Shown: positions 11,900 through 23,369, numbered from the stretch's first letter. The stretch is DNA of 64,000 bases from Atriophallophorus winterbourni (GCA_013407085.1 JACCGJ010019559.1:1-64000), one strand, 5' to 3'. A program made the numbers and translations. Notes: generated by a model not told the origin, from the sequence alone.

Positions 11900-12530
11900 A
11901 GGAATGGAACATCGATTTTAACTCTTCAAAATCATTTGGACAGGGATGCTTTTATGCGCGTCAGTGGTGTGTCTGACGTGAGACAAGGTAACGCTGTGCG
12001 AGATAACGTAAACTTCGTCTGCAATGCGTGCCAAGTGCTGGAGACTGGTGTGCTTGTTCATAATGGCTAAGACTTTGCGGACGTCGTCTGTGAGACTCTG
12101 CTGCCATAATTCACGAATGATCTTGTCATCAACAGGCTTGTCTCCTGGTAATTGAAGCATATGTCGCAGGTGTTGTGAGAAAGCGTTATCACCCATTTCT
12201 AAACCGGACAAAAGTTTCCGTAGGTTTTGCTTGTCAGTAGATGAAGTACGTGAGATAATGGCATGTATTAAGTGCATCGTACGGATTATCAGCAGGGCGG
12301 TTGTAAATTAAATCAGCAACCTCCTTTGCGACTGACGATGGCAACATACCAACTACACGATTATATTGAGATCGTTGAGTGTTTACGCAGTTAGACCCGA
12401 AAAGTGTTTCAATATGTGCGAACCAGAGGCGAGGGTCGTTCATACCAAAAGATGAAAGACTGAAGTGTGTCATAACGTCTGTAGAAATATCCCCAGATGG
12501 CGTATCAGAAAATGCTGATTTAAGATCCAT
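11900..12530 (-). pseudogene. Gypsy gag (deleted element)
   Basis: Gag of the deleted Gypsy. It begins MDLKSAFSDTPSGD at 12530 and contains the CsRn1-type capsid signature (LWFAHIETLFGSN, QRSQYNRVVGMLP, ADLIYNRPADNPYD). A frameshift near 12260 leads into RTSSTDKQNLRKLLSG, LRHMLQLPGDKPVDDKIIRE and HTSLQHLARIADEVYVISHS. Gag proteins package the element RNA. No clear zinc knuckle could be read. Confidence 0.7.
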
Positions 12531-12631
12531 TTAATAAATGGAAATTAGATATGACAGCAAAATCAAAATAAATCGGAGTATATGATACGAACGAAAATTT
12601 CAAAAAGAAAAATCTCCGGGGCTCACCAATT

Positions 12632-12726
12632 TGTAGCGGTTGATCCAACGGAGATTTCACCACTAACAAAGTACGTCTCTGGTTATTGAACGCAATTAAC
12701 CGGAACACAGTTCGCAACGAATAACA
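12632..12726 (-). repeat. 5' LTR of the deleted Gypsy
   Basis: 95 bp, TG...CA on the minus strand, almost identical to 10666-10760. It is followed by the leader, and the gag start codon is at 12530. Confidence 0.75.
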
Positions 12727-13009
12727 GCATACAAATCCCAGGCAGTCACACGCAACATACTTGTCCCAAAGCAGAACACGAGCGCGACGTGAATCGTATA
12801 TTCAAAATTGTGTACATATTCACATGTATTATTCAAATAAAACAATAATGAAATATGCAGGGTTATTGTAATAAAATATTCTAATGAAAACACCATACCC
12901 TCACCATTTGAATTTTGTTTCCACGCTGCTAAATGTGTTGAAATTCATTAAATTTCTTATTCATCGATTACATTTGCAAAATGATTCAAAATTCTTTTCT
13001 TTGACTTTA

Positions 13010-14030
13010 CTCAGGTTGCAACAAAACCTTTTCCAAAGGTATAGAGTGTGATGTGTGCCTGCGTCGGGCTCATCCCTAATGCTTTTTAGTGTCGTCAGCT
13101 CAATTTGAGGTTTATGCGGCCCATCGTTTGCTCATATGGCTATGCGCTGACTGCATGAAGTACGTAGAAACTTTGGTTGAGGGGCGTAATCGTCTTGAGG
13201 AACGTAAGCGTTCTCCTCCACGTCCGTCTCCGAAGCCCAAACGTTTTGCTGAAGTAGCTAGGTCAGTGGTCCTGTCTACCTCCAGCCAGCTTATTTCTCC
13301 ATCAATATCACAGGAGGCGGAACCATCGCCGTCATCCTGTCCTCCAAAGGCTTCCTGAAAGCAAGTTAAATCTGATTTAGATGTTTACACCAGCCCGACT
13401 AAGGTTGTTCGCGCTCTTGCCAGGGAACTCCACAAATAAAGAAAAGTGGTTGATGAGCTGCCAGCCAAGGTAGCTCAAAACGGGCCAAAATGTCCTAATC
13501 TTAACGCAGATTGAACCTTTTATAATAGAATCAAAGGCTTGTGAGGAAAGTGATCGGAGAAAGGTTATCGACCTACTCCGTGCTCTAGGCATGCGACCGA
13601 CTACTCCGCTGGAGCGAGTTTACCGGGTCGGCAAATGGAAAGGTGACCCTACGAAGATCGTCTAATTTTTTTAGGTCTCTTCTCCCTTCGGCGTCAGCGT
13701 CTACGGGATGACCTCATAGAAACTTTCATAAATCCTGAAAGTCTTAGGCGACGAGGGCTGTCAAATCCTGTTCTCTCGAGCAATCAACCCCTCAACTAGA
13801 GGACATACATTGAAGCTCGCGAAAAACCACAGTCGTCTGAATCTCAGGCAACACTTTTTCAGTGGAAGAGTGGTAAGCTTCTGGAACAAGCTGCCTGAAG
13901 AACTAACAGCTTGCACATCAAATGGTGCATTCGAAAGGGGTTTAGATGCCTTGTGGCTTGGGCTTTTCCCAGACTTTTTCCCGTGGATATGCCTGTTGTC
14001 TGTTGTCAGAATTGTCCATTTTTTGTTCAT
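13010..14030 (+). pseudogene. Internally deleted CR1: ORF1 joined to ORF2 tail
   Basis: The 5' part (about 13010-13660) reads as CR1-type ORF1: a PHD-like cysteine pattern (IECDVCLRRAHP), SSAQFEVYAAHRLLIWLCADC, a basic/proline-rich stretch, and KVIDLLRALGMRPTTPLERV with YRVGKWKGDPTKIV. From about 13670 the sequence jumps to the extreme C-terminus of ORF2 (LFSLRRQRLRDDLIETF, HSRLNLRQHFFSGRVVSFWN, then KLPEEL). Endonuclease and most of RT are missing. Several stops and frame changes. Confidence 0.7.
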
Positions 14031-14032
14031 TT

Positions 14033-14642
14033 TGTTTGTGTCTCTACTTGCTTTTCAGATTTTGAGGAATTTTAGTGGGCGGTGTATGAATCTGCGTCGA
14101 TGTCTTGAAAATTCTTCTTTCGGTTCAGCAAGATCAAACGAACTGGAGACATTTGTTCCCACCCTACACCCGTGTTCCTTATCAAGTTTTTTCTGTCATA
14201 GTTTTCCCGTGATATTTTTTGCTTGTTCTCTAAATTGAAAATAACATTTAAACTAAATGTTAAATCTGTGAGAGTTTTCTTTCCCGTACATTTTTCCTTT
14301 GTTTAACTGCACTTCGGCTTCCGCACATTTTGATTTGTCCGTTACCCGTGTTTACCGTTATTGGAAAACGGTAATTTTTTGTGCTCTCAACTGAGCTGTT
14401 TGACCCGTTTATTGGACGCGTTGGGTTTGCATTGATACCTGTATTCGATTACCGTTGAGGTTTTTCATATTTTGCTTTTTAATCGTCTTTGTTAATATAG
14501 TACAGCGTAAACTGACGTATTGTTCTGATTTGGGATCGATTCGCGAACGCTCGTCATTCCCAGTATAAGAATCTCGTGGCTTGTAGCAGGCAACTAGTTC
14601 CCGTGACAGAAACTATTCCCCAGTGACGATTTGGTCGCTACA
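14033..14642 (+). repeat. 5' LTR of BEL/Pao element
   Basis: 610 bp, beginning TGTTTGTGTCTC and ending GGTCGCTACA. It matches 20222-20829 along its whole length with scattered substitutions and small indels. Confidence 0.9.
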
Positions 14643-14671
14643 GTACTCAACGTCGAATTCGCTGACGTCAA

Positions 14672-15780
14672 TATGCGTGTTACCCGCAGTTTTGTCGAAA
14701 AGATCAAATCTTCCCAACAGTTGGTCGATAATAGAACGGAAGACACCGCAGGTGAGCGCATTCATTTTTTCTGTTGAGGGCTCTCGTGGTAGCTTGAGGG
14801 GTTCAACGAAAGATTCAAATATCCTCGTTCGTAAGGCTAAAATGCGCCTTGAACTCCTAAAACTGTCGCAGGAAACAATCGAAATGCAGCACAAACTGAA
14901 ATTGCTTGAGGCGGCACGGGAGGTTAAGATGGCTGAGATTGCTGCTTCTGCATACGACGAGGCAGATTCACACTTGCAAGATATTGATACCAATCAAAAG
15001 GCTGCAAGTTATCTTGCGCATTGTAGGCATCAAAAGGAAGAAGAAGCTGATTACCTTTGTTCGGAGGTAGAAGAGTCTGTTCGTAATAAAAAGCCCGATA
15101 GTTTACCAAGATCTGATCTTCCGAAGATAGAATTGATGTCTTTTGACGATTAAGCTAGCACCTACTGGAAGTTTTTTCGTCAGTTCGAGACCTATGTGGT
15201 GTCTAGAACTCGTGATGACGGACAGAGGTTTTTATATTTGCTACATTATTGCCGAGGTATAGCGAAGAAAGCTATTGAAGAGTGTGTCATGCTGCCACCT
15301 TAACGTGCTTATAAGCGGGCGCGATCAATCCTGAAGGACCTCTTCAAGCAACCGCATAAAATAGCAAGATCAATGCTGGATGGACTGTTCAGTGAGTTTG
15401 AAGCAGCACCTTACAGTCCGCAACGATTGTCACACCTGGTGATAAAAATGAGTAATTGCCAAATTGCTTTAGAGCAAATGAACTACACTGTGGACCTCAA
15501 TTCTTTGATGGTGCTTGAACGCTTGGTCCGCACACTTCCCCTGTATCTACAGCAGCAGCGGGCTGAGAACGTTATGCAGCGTACCTGCGAAGACCGAGAG
15601 CCAAATTTCGCGGATTTGATGCGCTTTATCAGTCTACGGGCATAGGTTGCTAACAGCCGGTTCGGTCAATTAGTGGAGCAAAATCGCAAGGGTAAGAACG
15701 CTTACACGAGTAAAACTGGTAATAAACCAGTCGTGAATAAAAAGCAAACCTTTGCTTAGTGGCGTGCAGACGACACAAAG
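14672..15780 (+). pseudogene. BEL/Pao gag (broken)
   Basis: The likely start is the ATG at 14672 (MRVTRSFVEKIKSSQQLVD). A frameshift near 14775 leads into the coiled-coil-like region (RKAKMRLELLKLSQETIEMQ) and then the capsid domain typical of BEL gag: FRQFETYVVSRTRDDGQRF, LLHYCRGIAKKAIEECVML, SILKDLFKQPHKIARSMLDG. Stops interrupt it at about 15151, 15301 and 15643. These lie in otherwise continuous homology, so they are real disablements. Confidence 0.85.
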
Positions 15781-16542
15781 AAGATTGAAAATCCAGGATG
15801 CCCAACCTGTGGGGGTACTCATGGAGTGGCATTTTGCAAAGACTTCATTACTGCCAACTGCGAAACACGTTGGAAAAAGGTGAAGCAGTTTCGCCTGTGT
15901 TTCAAATGCCTGGAGGCTGGTCATGACAGAAAATTTTGTCGTGTCACTAATCCATTTCAGGTCGTTAGCTGTAAGGCTCCTCACCACACATTGCTGCATT
16001 GGGAACCTAAGGTCCAGTCTCACGTTGAGAGCAAAACAGTGAGCATGACGAACTGTGGGCAAGTTGTCTCTATGGGGGTATTACCTGTTCGCTTGGTAGG
16101 ACCCGGAGGTTTTTTGGAAGAATACGCATTTCTTGATTCTGGTTCTGATACGACAGTCGTTTGTCGTGGAGTCGCTGAAAAACTTGGACTTGAGATGCAA
16201 GCTTCAGAAACTCGCATTAAGACGATAAACGGTACAATGTCCGCTCGCGAGCTTGCTAGTGAATTTAAGTTGGAATCGCTTAATGGACTGGAGATAATTG
16301 ACATCAACAAGGCTTTGGTCGTTGATGAAATCATGCCATCAGCAAACATGCGGCCTCGTTCAAAATTAGCAGGTCGGTGGTCCCATCTCAAGGATGTGGT
16401 ATTTGAGGAAACTAACCGTAAACGCATCGTTATCTTGATTGGATGTGACACCTTGGAAGCACATTGGGCAATCGAACAGCGATTGTGTGCTCGGGAACAG
16501 CCACACGCTGTAAAAAACTTACTCGGTTGGGTGTTGTTATGA
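15781..16542 (+). pseudogene. BEL/Pao zinc knuckle and aspartic protease
   Basis: Continuation of the polyprotein in one long open frame. A zinc-binding knuckle (CFKCLEAGHDRKFC) is followed by an aspartic protease with the FLDSGSDTTVV active-site motif. The segment ends with LIGCDTLEAHW and NLLGWVLL, the usual BEL link toward RT. It is stopped just after, at about 16540. Confidence 0.9.
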
Positions 16543-16617
16543 CCTACGAACTATAAAGCGCATAAAACAGCCCTGGTCAATCTGCTCTCTGGCGGAATTT
16601 GTGAAATAGAATCGCTG

Positions 16618-17640
16618 TTGAGAAGAATGTACGACTCGGAATTTGAAGATTCGAGTTGCATTAGGAACTCCCCTTTCGTCGAAGATAGAAAGGTACTTCA
16701 GCTAGTGGAGGAAGAATCAAGGCTAGTCGATAGGCATTACGTAGTACCTCTTCCCTGGAAAAATAGTTTCCCCAAACTTGCCAGTAATCGGTCAGTCGCG
16801 TTCAAAAGGATAGAAATTCTGAGAAGGCGTTTCCTTAAAGATCCTTAATTTTGTCTAAAATACACAGAAGTGATGAATGTTAACGTGACCAAAGGGTATG
16901 CAAGGAAGGTTGGACCGTATGTTGCCGAGAGTAATCGGCCCTTGTGGTATCTACCTCATCACGCTGTGTTGAACCCCAAACAACCAGAAAAACTTCGGGT
17001 AGTACTGGATTATGCTGCCAAATTTCATGGGTTTTCACTGAACGATATGCTGTGCCAGGGCCCTGATACAACAGCAAATCTGGTTACCGTGCTTTTGCGC
17101 TCAAGAATAGGTCAGGTAGCTCTTGCTGCAGACATTGAGGAAATGTTCATGCAAGTTAAAGTACCTGACAAAGATCTATCGGCATCACGATTTCTGTGGT
17201 GGGATGATGCGGATGTCGAAAAAGATCCGGTCGAATTTGAGATGACAGCTCATCCATTCGGAGCAACGTCTTCCCCATTCTGCGCCAATTATGCTCTTTG
17301 AGAGACTGCAATGGATTCCGCTGGTGATTATGATGAATTTACACAACGTGCTGTTATGGAAAATTCTTATCTTGATGATTGTTTGGTATCATTTGACTGC
17401 TCTATTGTCGCCAAGAAATTCGTTGAACAATGTCGACATATGCTTTCTCAAGGCGGCTTCCATTTGAGGAAGTGGGTGTCAAACGATAAACGTTTGTTAA
17501 AAGACCTGCCGAGTTCGGATTGTGCCATATTTACGGTCAATATGAGTAATTCCTACGATCATGTGCATGGAGCATTGGGTTTGCAATGGAACGCGGATAG
17601 CGACGTCTTTGAATTTCGATTCAACCTACCTGAAAGGCCA
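16618..17640 (+). pseudogene. BEL/Pao reverse transcriptase
   Basis: RT domain of the BEL element. Visible are YVVPLPWKN, then after a stop near 16846 LPHHAVLNPKQPEKLRVVLD, LNDMLCQGPDTTANLVTVLL, AADIEEMFMQVKV, MTAHPFGATSSPFCANYAL, a stop at 17299-17301, and YLDDCLVSFD. The catalytic YLDD (about 17368) is intact. It would copy element RNA into DNA if the frame were open. Confidence 0.9.
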
Positions 17641-18603
17641 ATGACTCGTCGCGGTATACTATCGGCTGTGTCATCCTTTTACAACCCGTTGGGGCATTTA
17701 TCTCCACTTTGCCTTTCTCCCAAGATGCTACTACAAAGACTCTGCAAATCAGATCTTGGATGGGACCAACCTATTTGTGAGGCTGATGAAGTTTGTTGGA
17801 ACGATTGGTTGCGGTTACTCAATGCCATTGAAACCGTATCTGTTTCAAAATGTATCAGATGTGCCGATAAGAACTCTCAATGTAACCTTGAGCTGCATAT
17901 ATTCGCCGATGCCTCAGAGACAGGATACAGTGCTGTAGCATACGCTAAACACATTTCAAGTGCAAACGAATGTCAAAGCTGTATTCTTTTTAGAAAATCT
18001 AGAGTAGCTCCCTTGAGAACTGTCACTGTTTCCCGCCTCGAGCTCAATGCTGCAGTATTGGCTGTACGTGTCAGGGAGTTGTTAAATGAAGAAATGGCTG
18101 AACTTTTCTCTAAAATCTGTTTCTGGACTGATTCGATGATAGACCTGCACTATATATGCGACACTACTTCTAGATTCTCTACGTTCGTCGTCAACCGCCT
18201 AGCGATTATACATACGTATACCGATTCATCACAGTGGAGTCATGTAAATTCAGGTGAAAATCCTGCAGACCTGGCTTCAAGGGGCATACGTTCTAAATTT
18301 GAGTTGGAGCGATGGTTGACAGGCCCTGTTGTATGGCCAGAGCAAATATTTCTGAACCTGGATACAAACACGGTTTATTCTCCGGAACTAGAATACAAAA
18401 GGGTTAATATAACATCGGCAAATAGCTCACTAGTATATGGTTTGAATGCTGTCGTCAACTATCACTCTAGATGGTCGAAGTTGCTCAGGAGTATTGCATG
18501 GCTGACAAGGTTTGTTGATTACCTCAAACTGAAGTCACCGGAGCGGAATTCGTCTAGATCACTATCTGCAATCACAGTATCCGAACTGCGAAATGCAGAA
18601 TGA
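17641..18603 (+). pseudogene. BEL/Pao RNase H and connection
   Basis: Same long open frame as the YLDD. It carries TRRGILSAVSSFYNPLG, LHIFADASETGYSAVAY and SRLELNAAVLAVRV, then ICFWTDSMIDLHYI and NSGENPADLASRGI, the BEL RNase H pattern with its acidic residues. It stops at 18601-18603. Confidence 0.9.
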
Positions 18604-18612
18604 AAAGTTATC

Positions 18613-19921
18613 ATGTTCGTGCAGCAGGAAGTGTTTGCTGATGAGCTTGCACACTGTGAAACGAAACAAAACAAGAAGTGCCTGAGGCATCGCAGATTTG
18701 CCAAGTTGAACCCGATAGTCCTGGATGGAGTCTTATGTGTGGATGGACGCTTAAATTATTCCAGATATCCTGTGGCTTTTCGTACCCCAATTATCTTACC
18801 CTCGCAGCATACTGTCACCGAACTCATCATCCGGTATTTTCATGAAATTGAAGGTCATTGTGGCATGGTTCATGTGCAGAATTTAATACGCAGACAATTT
18901 CGGATACTTCAAGGGGGTCGCGCAGTAAAAAGGGTGATAGGGAAGTGCACTCGGTGTCGTAAAAGACTGGCAGTCGAGTGTAAACAGATGATGTCTCCAA
19001 TTCCATCGGCTCGGACTCAGCATGGGCTGCGTTGTTTTGAATCGGTTGGTTTGGATTATTCTGGACCTTTCCCAGTCAAGCGTGGTCGTTCGATTGAGAA
19101 AAAGTATGGCTGTGTCTTCAATTTCTACGTGTTCGAGCGGTTCATATTGAAGTTGCACACTCGCTCACTACAGATTCGTTCATCATGGCACTGATGCGTT
19201 TCGTTAGCAGGCGAGGAAAACCCGTTGAGATTTACAGCGACAATGGCACGAATTTTGTAGGGGCCGTTCGAGAGATGAGAGAGCACATTTAAAGGCTCGA
19301 TAACCACGTGATCGCTAATCGTCTGGCTGTTCATCATATCCAATGGCACTTTAACCCCCTAGTTCCAGCCATAGAGGCGGCGTTTGGGAACGTATGGTGC
19401 GTTCAATCAGAAATACTTTAAACGCCATAGTAAATGCGAAGACGTTGACGGACGAAATTTTGCATAATTTTATGTGCGAAGCAGAACGTATATTGAATGA
19501 TCGACCTTTGGTGCCACCGTCATTGGATAGCCGCGACGATAGACCTCTGACTTCAAACCATCTTTTGTTGATAGGAAGCAACATGGGGAACCCTTCTGAT
19601 GCTAGTTTACGTGATCGGTATACGCGTCAGTGAAAGCAAGTGAATTATCTCACTGGGATCTTTTGGAATCGATGGATCAAGGAGTATCTCCCAACCTTGC
19701 AAAGAAGGCAAAAATGGTTAAAGCCAGAGAGAAACTTGAAGAAAGGCGATGTCGTACTGCTAGTGAGTGACCAAGTCCCAATGGAAAAGTGGCCGCTAGG
19801 GTTGGTGCTCGAATGTAACGATAGTGGAGATGGATTAGTTCGAAGAGTCACCGTGCGCTCATCCGCAGAAATCTTGGAGCGTGACGTTAGGGAGCAATGT
19901 TTGCTCGAAGGTGCCGAGTAG
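18613..19921 (+). pseudogene. BEL/Pao integrase (frameshifted)
   Basis: The integrase begins with the HHCC zinc domain (HEIEGHCGMVHVQNLIRRQF, then CTRCRKR). The core follows: SVGLDYSGPFPVK, a frameshift near 19140, [18 protein letters not shown], another shift, and GGVWERMVRSIRN near 19376. The C-terminal part (KKGDVVLLVSDQVPMEKWPL) ends at about 19921. The catalytic Asp, Asp and Glu can be located, but in three different frames. Confidence 0.85.
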
Positions 19922-19959
19922 TGTAGCGGTAGGGTGGGGAATAGGGTGTACCTAAGGTG

Positions 19960-20221
19960 TCGGGCCCGGGGGCTGGTGCTTAATGTGGAAGGCGGGTTTT
20001 CGGATCTGCTGACCCCAGAAAAATCACCAAGCATTCAGTCTGCCGGTTGAATGCGAATACGAACTTTGATTACACTGAAGGCAAATGTTTTAGGTGGGAG
20101 GCGGGTCTTCGGGTCTGCCAACTCCAGAGATACCACCGAACATTTGATCGTCGAGTCGCTGTCATGGGTCGCGCAGGTACACATGTCGGTTAGCCAGGTA
20201 GAGGAAAGGCCCGCAGTTCAG
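19960..20221 (+). repeat. BEL 3' untranslated tandem duplication
   Basis: Between integrase and the 3' LTR, a segment of about 110 bp occurs twice. Each copy has GG(A/C)GGCGGGT(T/C)TTCGG(A/G)TCTGC(T/C), then a CCAGA-A-TCACC-like stretch (near 19990 and 20100). The purine-rich AGAGGAAAGG at 20200-20209 is the probable polypurine tract. Confidence 0.6.
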
Positions 20222-20829
20222 TGTTTGTGTCTCTACTTGCTATTCAGATTTTGAGGAATTTTGGTGAGCGGTGTATGAATCCGCGTAGATGACTTGAAAA
20301 TTCCTCTTTCGGTTCAGCAAGATCAAACGAACTGGAGACATTTGTTCCCACTCTACACCCGTGTTTCTCATCAAGTTTTTTGTGTCATAGTTTTTCCGTG
20401 ATATTTTTTTGTTCTTTAAATTGAAAATAACATTTAAGCTAAATGTTGAATCTGTGAGAGTTTTCTTTCCCGAACATTTTTCCTTTGTTTAACTGCACTT
20501 CGGCTTCCGCACATTTTGATTTGTCCGTTACCCGTGTTTACCCTTATTTGAAAACGGTAATTTTTTGTGCTCTCAACTGAGCTGTTTGACTTCCGTTTAT
20601 TGGACGTGTTGGGTTTGCATTGAAACCTGTATTCGATTACCGTTGAGGTTTTTATATTTTGCTTTTTAATCGTCTTTGTCAATATAGTACAGCGTAAATT
20701 GACGTAATGTTCTGGTTTGGGCTCGATCCGTAAACGCTCGTCATTCCCGGTAGAAGAATCTCGTGGCTTGTAGCAGGCAACTAGTTTCCGTGACAGAAAA
20801 TATTCCCCAGGGATGATTTGGTCGCTACA
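20222..20829 (+). repeat. 3' LTR of BEL/Pao element
   Basis: 608 bp, TGTTTGTGTCTC to GGTCGCTACA, colinear with 14033-14642. Confidence 0.9.
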
Positions 20830-20975
20830 TATGGTCTTGACCACAATTTAAAAAAAATCCTGTTATATAATGCCTCGTTTTAAATGTCATGTTTTAAATG
20901 TACGCACCAATTTTCCATAGCTAACCTTTCACCTGCTTGGTGAAGAGAAACCCTTCCCGTTTTTCTCAGTCGCAG

Positions 20976-21257
20976 CTACAAATTCTGAGACCAAAGGACG
21001 GCTTGGAAAACTTCGGACGTACCTTCGCATACGACGAGGATACCAGAGGAAAATGAACCAACTTTGGCAGTGGTGGGCGCTCCTTTGAAGCTTTTCACAG
21101 ACGGAAATTCTGGACGCTCGATTGGCTTATCCCTTGGCGGCGCGATCGTCAAGGATATCCAAATCACAATAAGAAAAAACGCTTTGGCAGTGGTGGTTGC
21201 TTCTCTGCAGCTTTCCACCGAAAAAAATTCTGGGCGCTCAATTGGCTCGTCAGCCAC
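20976..21257. repeat. 120-bp duplicated segment
   Basis: Two units spaced 120 bp apart (about 21061 and 21181), each beginning CTTTGGCAGTGGTGG and ending CGCTC(G/A)ATTGGCT. Because the period is a multiple of three, the minus strand stays open and shows two 40-residue repeats (PIERPEF-SV-S and TTAK). I do not recognise the repeat unit. It precedes a CR1 fragment and may be part of its upstream sequence. Confidence 0.55.
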
Positions 21258-21289
21258 ATACAGTCCTGTGAAAACTGAAGTGAACTGAA

Positions 21290-21965
21290 CTGAACTATAT
21301 TGATCAGCCTACCTTATAACAAGTCAGCGGGGCCCGATAGCATCCATCCAGGAATGATCAGACTGCTAGCTCCTATAATAGCTGTGCGGATCACAGAATT
21401 TGTCACATCATCCCTCGGTCAAGGTATTTTTCCTTCGGACTGGAGAACAGCTGTTGTAATGCCTATCCATAAGAGAGTGGCATAATCGGCGGTCAAAGAT
21501 TACCACCCGGTTAGCCTCACTAGTGTACTATGTGCGGTTATGGAAAGATTGATCTGCGATAAAATTTGTCGATATCTAACCAAACACTCTCTTCTGAATG
21601 CCACACAACACGGCTTACTGAAAGGTTGGTCATGTCTGACTAGTTTGTTGAGTATTCTGAAGGTGGTTACTAAGAGGATGGATGATGGTATAGCTGAAGA
21701 AGTCTTCTATCTCGACTTTAGTAAGGCTTTTGATTCAGTAAACCATAGGCTCAAACTCTCCGCCGAAGGAGTATCTGGAAACCAAGGCTGGATTCGAGCA
21801 TTACTTAGCGACCGTTCCTTTACTGTCAGGGTAGATGATACTTACTCCGCAATCGCGCATATAACGTGTGGGGTTCCCAAGGCTCAGTCTTGGTCGCGTT
21901 TATGTTCTTTATCTTCATTGATGATCTAGCCAACCAACTGCGCTCAAATTACAAAAATATTTGGA
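21290..21965 (+). pseudogene. CR1-type LINE RT fragment
   Basis: Reads KSAGPDSIHPGMIRLLAPII, SDWRTAVVMPIHK, a stop, YHPVSLTSVLCAVMERLI, QHGLLKGWSCLTSLLSILK and EEVFYLDFSKAFDSVNHR, then a frame change and VLVAFMFFIFIDDLANQLRSN, where the copy breaks off before the FADD box. CR1 clade by these motifs. Truncated and dead. Confidence 0.85.
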
Positions 21966-23369
21966 TAATCATTTTGGAGCACAAAAAAGCGTTCCTTCTT
22001 CATTTTTTCGTACTTGTTGAAATAAACTGCTCTCCATCGTCCTTTTATTTGATTGGACATACAACATTACCTCTCTCTCTCTCTCTCACCTTTCGGTGAT
22101 GAGACCTCTCCCATCCTCCATTCACAGTTACACACGCCTGTATTACTTAAGAATCAATCCTGGTAGTGGCAAGTGTTTCCGAGAACACCTTTGAAAGAAT
22201 CTCGGCACTCGTTTCTACTTGGTCGATTACCGCCCCTTGATACTGATACTGATACCGTGATGTTGAAGATGACACGGTTTTTCTTTTTCTCGAGAAAAGG
22301 TGTAAAGAAGGTAATGTCAACAACAAAAGTCTAATAACTGTTGCTGTACAAGAAAGAACCAAATTTCTTGACGTTCGAAAAAACGATGTTGTCTTTGATT
22401 TTTTTTCATTGTTTGTCTCGGCAGAATGTTTGTTTCTTGTAACCTTGAAAGCGGCAAACCTTTGAATCCAATCGTTGCGACTCATTTTCTCACGCGTTGA
22501 TCGTGCTGATTGTAACATAATATGATCCTACATTTTGTGCTATCAAATGTAAACGTATTCAATTTAAAAATTTGATTCTTACATGAATTTTTCCAGTGAG
22601 GCATCAATTTTATTTTACTATCCGAAATTAACATTACCACTGCCCGTTCTCGACGATCCATTCAAATTTATCTTTGGATCATATTTTAGTGCGATATTTC
22701 AACATTGTAGAAAATCTATGAATAAGTTTTGTGTCACAAATTTATTTTTCAACAATCATTTATTTTAGACGAATCGATTTGATCTGTCTAATTTATTCTG
22801 TGTAGAATAACAACATTGCACCTAACAATTTTTTTGGGTCTGCCACAATCGAGGTCATTTACTGCTAACCCGGCGTTAACGTTACTGAATTGTGTTCTCA
22901 AATAAAACTGTATGGTATTATTGACGACTATATCATCCATAGAGATATTATTTGCGAAGGATGCTTTGTTAGGAGGCACTTCGACCCTTCGCTTCAAAAT
23001 TAGTGGAAACATATCAAACATCAATTACAACGAAGCAAATTAACCATAAGTGTAGAGATACCCGCACAATTCCAAAAAGAACATATCGCATGGGACTAGG
23101 GCGTGCTTATATTTAAAATAGGCTCATTAGACTGCTTCACTCCATAAGCCATCGAATACCATTCTTCAAATTATACACCACAACATCAACTTTATTGGTA
23201 AGGTAAAATTTGCGACATACAAGCATCCCTGATGTTAGTAACATTAAATTAGAACGTTCTTACCTCTTTTTTTACAGGATTTACAGTTGATATGAACTAA
23301 TCTAACAGATTTTCGATAAAATTGATTATTTTTTTTAACGAAGTTTGGAGAAATTGTTGTCTCTATATT
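21966..23369. other. No recognised feature; (CT)n at 22073-22089
   Basis: A CT microsatellite, then AT-rich sequence. At 22147-22518 the minus strand is open for 123 codons, and part of the same stretch is open on the plus strand for about 70 codons. Neither shows a family motif or a splice context I can defend, so neither is annotated as a gene. Confidence 0.4.

Larger units (their letters stand above)
10666..12726 (-). mobile_element. Internally deleted Gypsy with 95-bp LTRs
   Basis: Minus-strand element of about 2.06 kb bounded by two near-identical repeats of about 95 bp. The left-hand copy (10666-10760) is the 3' LTR and the right-hand copy (12632-12726) is the 5' LTR. The LTR runs TGTTATTCG...CAACCGCTACA. 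Inside are gag, protease and the first part of reverse transcriptase. The coding sequence passes straight into the 3' LTR a few codons after the catalytic YIDD, so the rest of RT, RNase H and integrase are deleted. Such a copy could only have moved with proteins from elsewhere. I found no convincing target duplication. Confidence 0.75.
14033..20829 (+). mobile_element. BEL/Pao (Sinbad-like) LTR retrotransposon
   Basis: Nearly full-length element of 6.8 kb with two LTRs of about 610 bp (TG...CA ends), gag, zinc knuckle, aspartic protease, RT, RNase H and integrase, in BEL/Pao order. The LTRs differ at roughly one site in twenty by eye. The open frame is broken by several stops and frameshifts, so it is a non-functional copy. 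The 5-bp flanks (CATTT left, TATGG right) do not match, so no target duplication remains. It lies directly against the end of the CR1 fragment at 13.0-14.0 kb. Confidence 0.9.

Noticed and set aside
18636..18664. CTGATGAG followed by GAAAC, hammerhead-like
   Set aside because: It lies within BEL coding sequence (DELAHCETK), and the intervening bases cannot form stem II.
22147..22518. 123-codon minus-strand open frame starting with ATG
   Set aside because: No recognisable motif, low-complexity serine/threonine and YQYQYQ stretches, and the plus strand is also open over part of it. No splice or promoter context.
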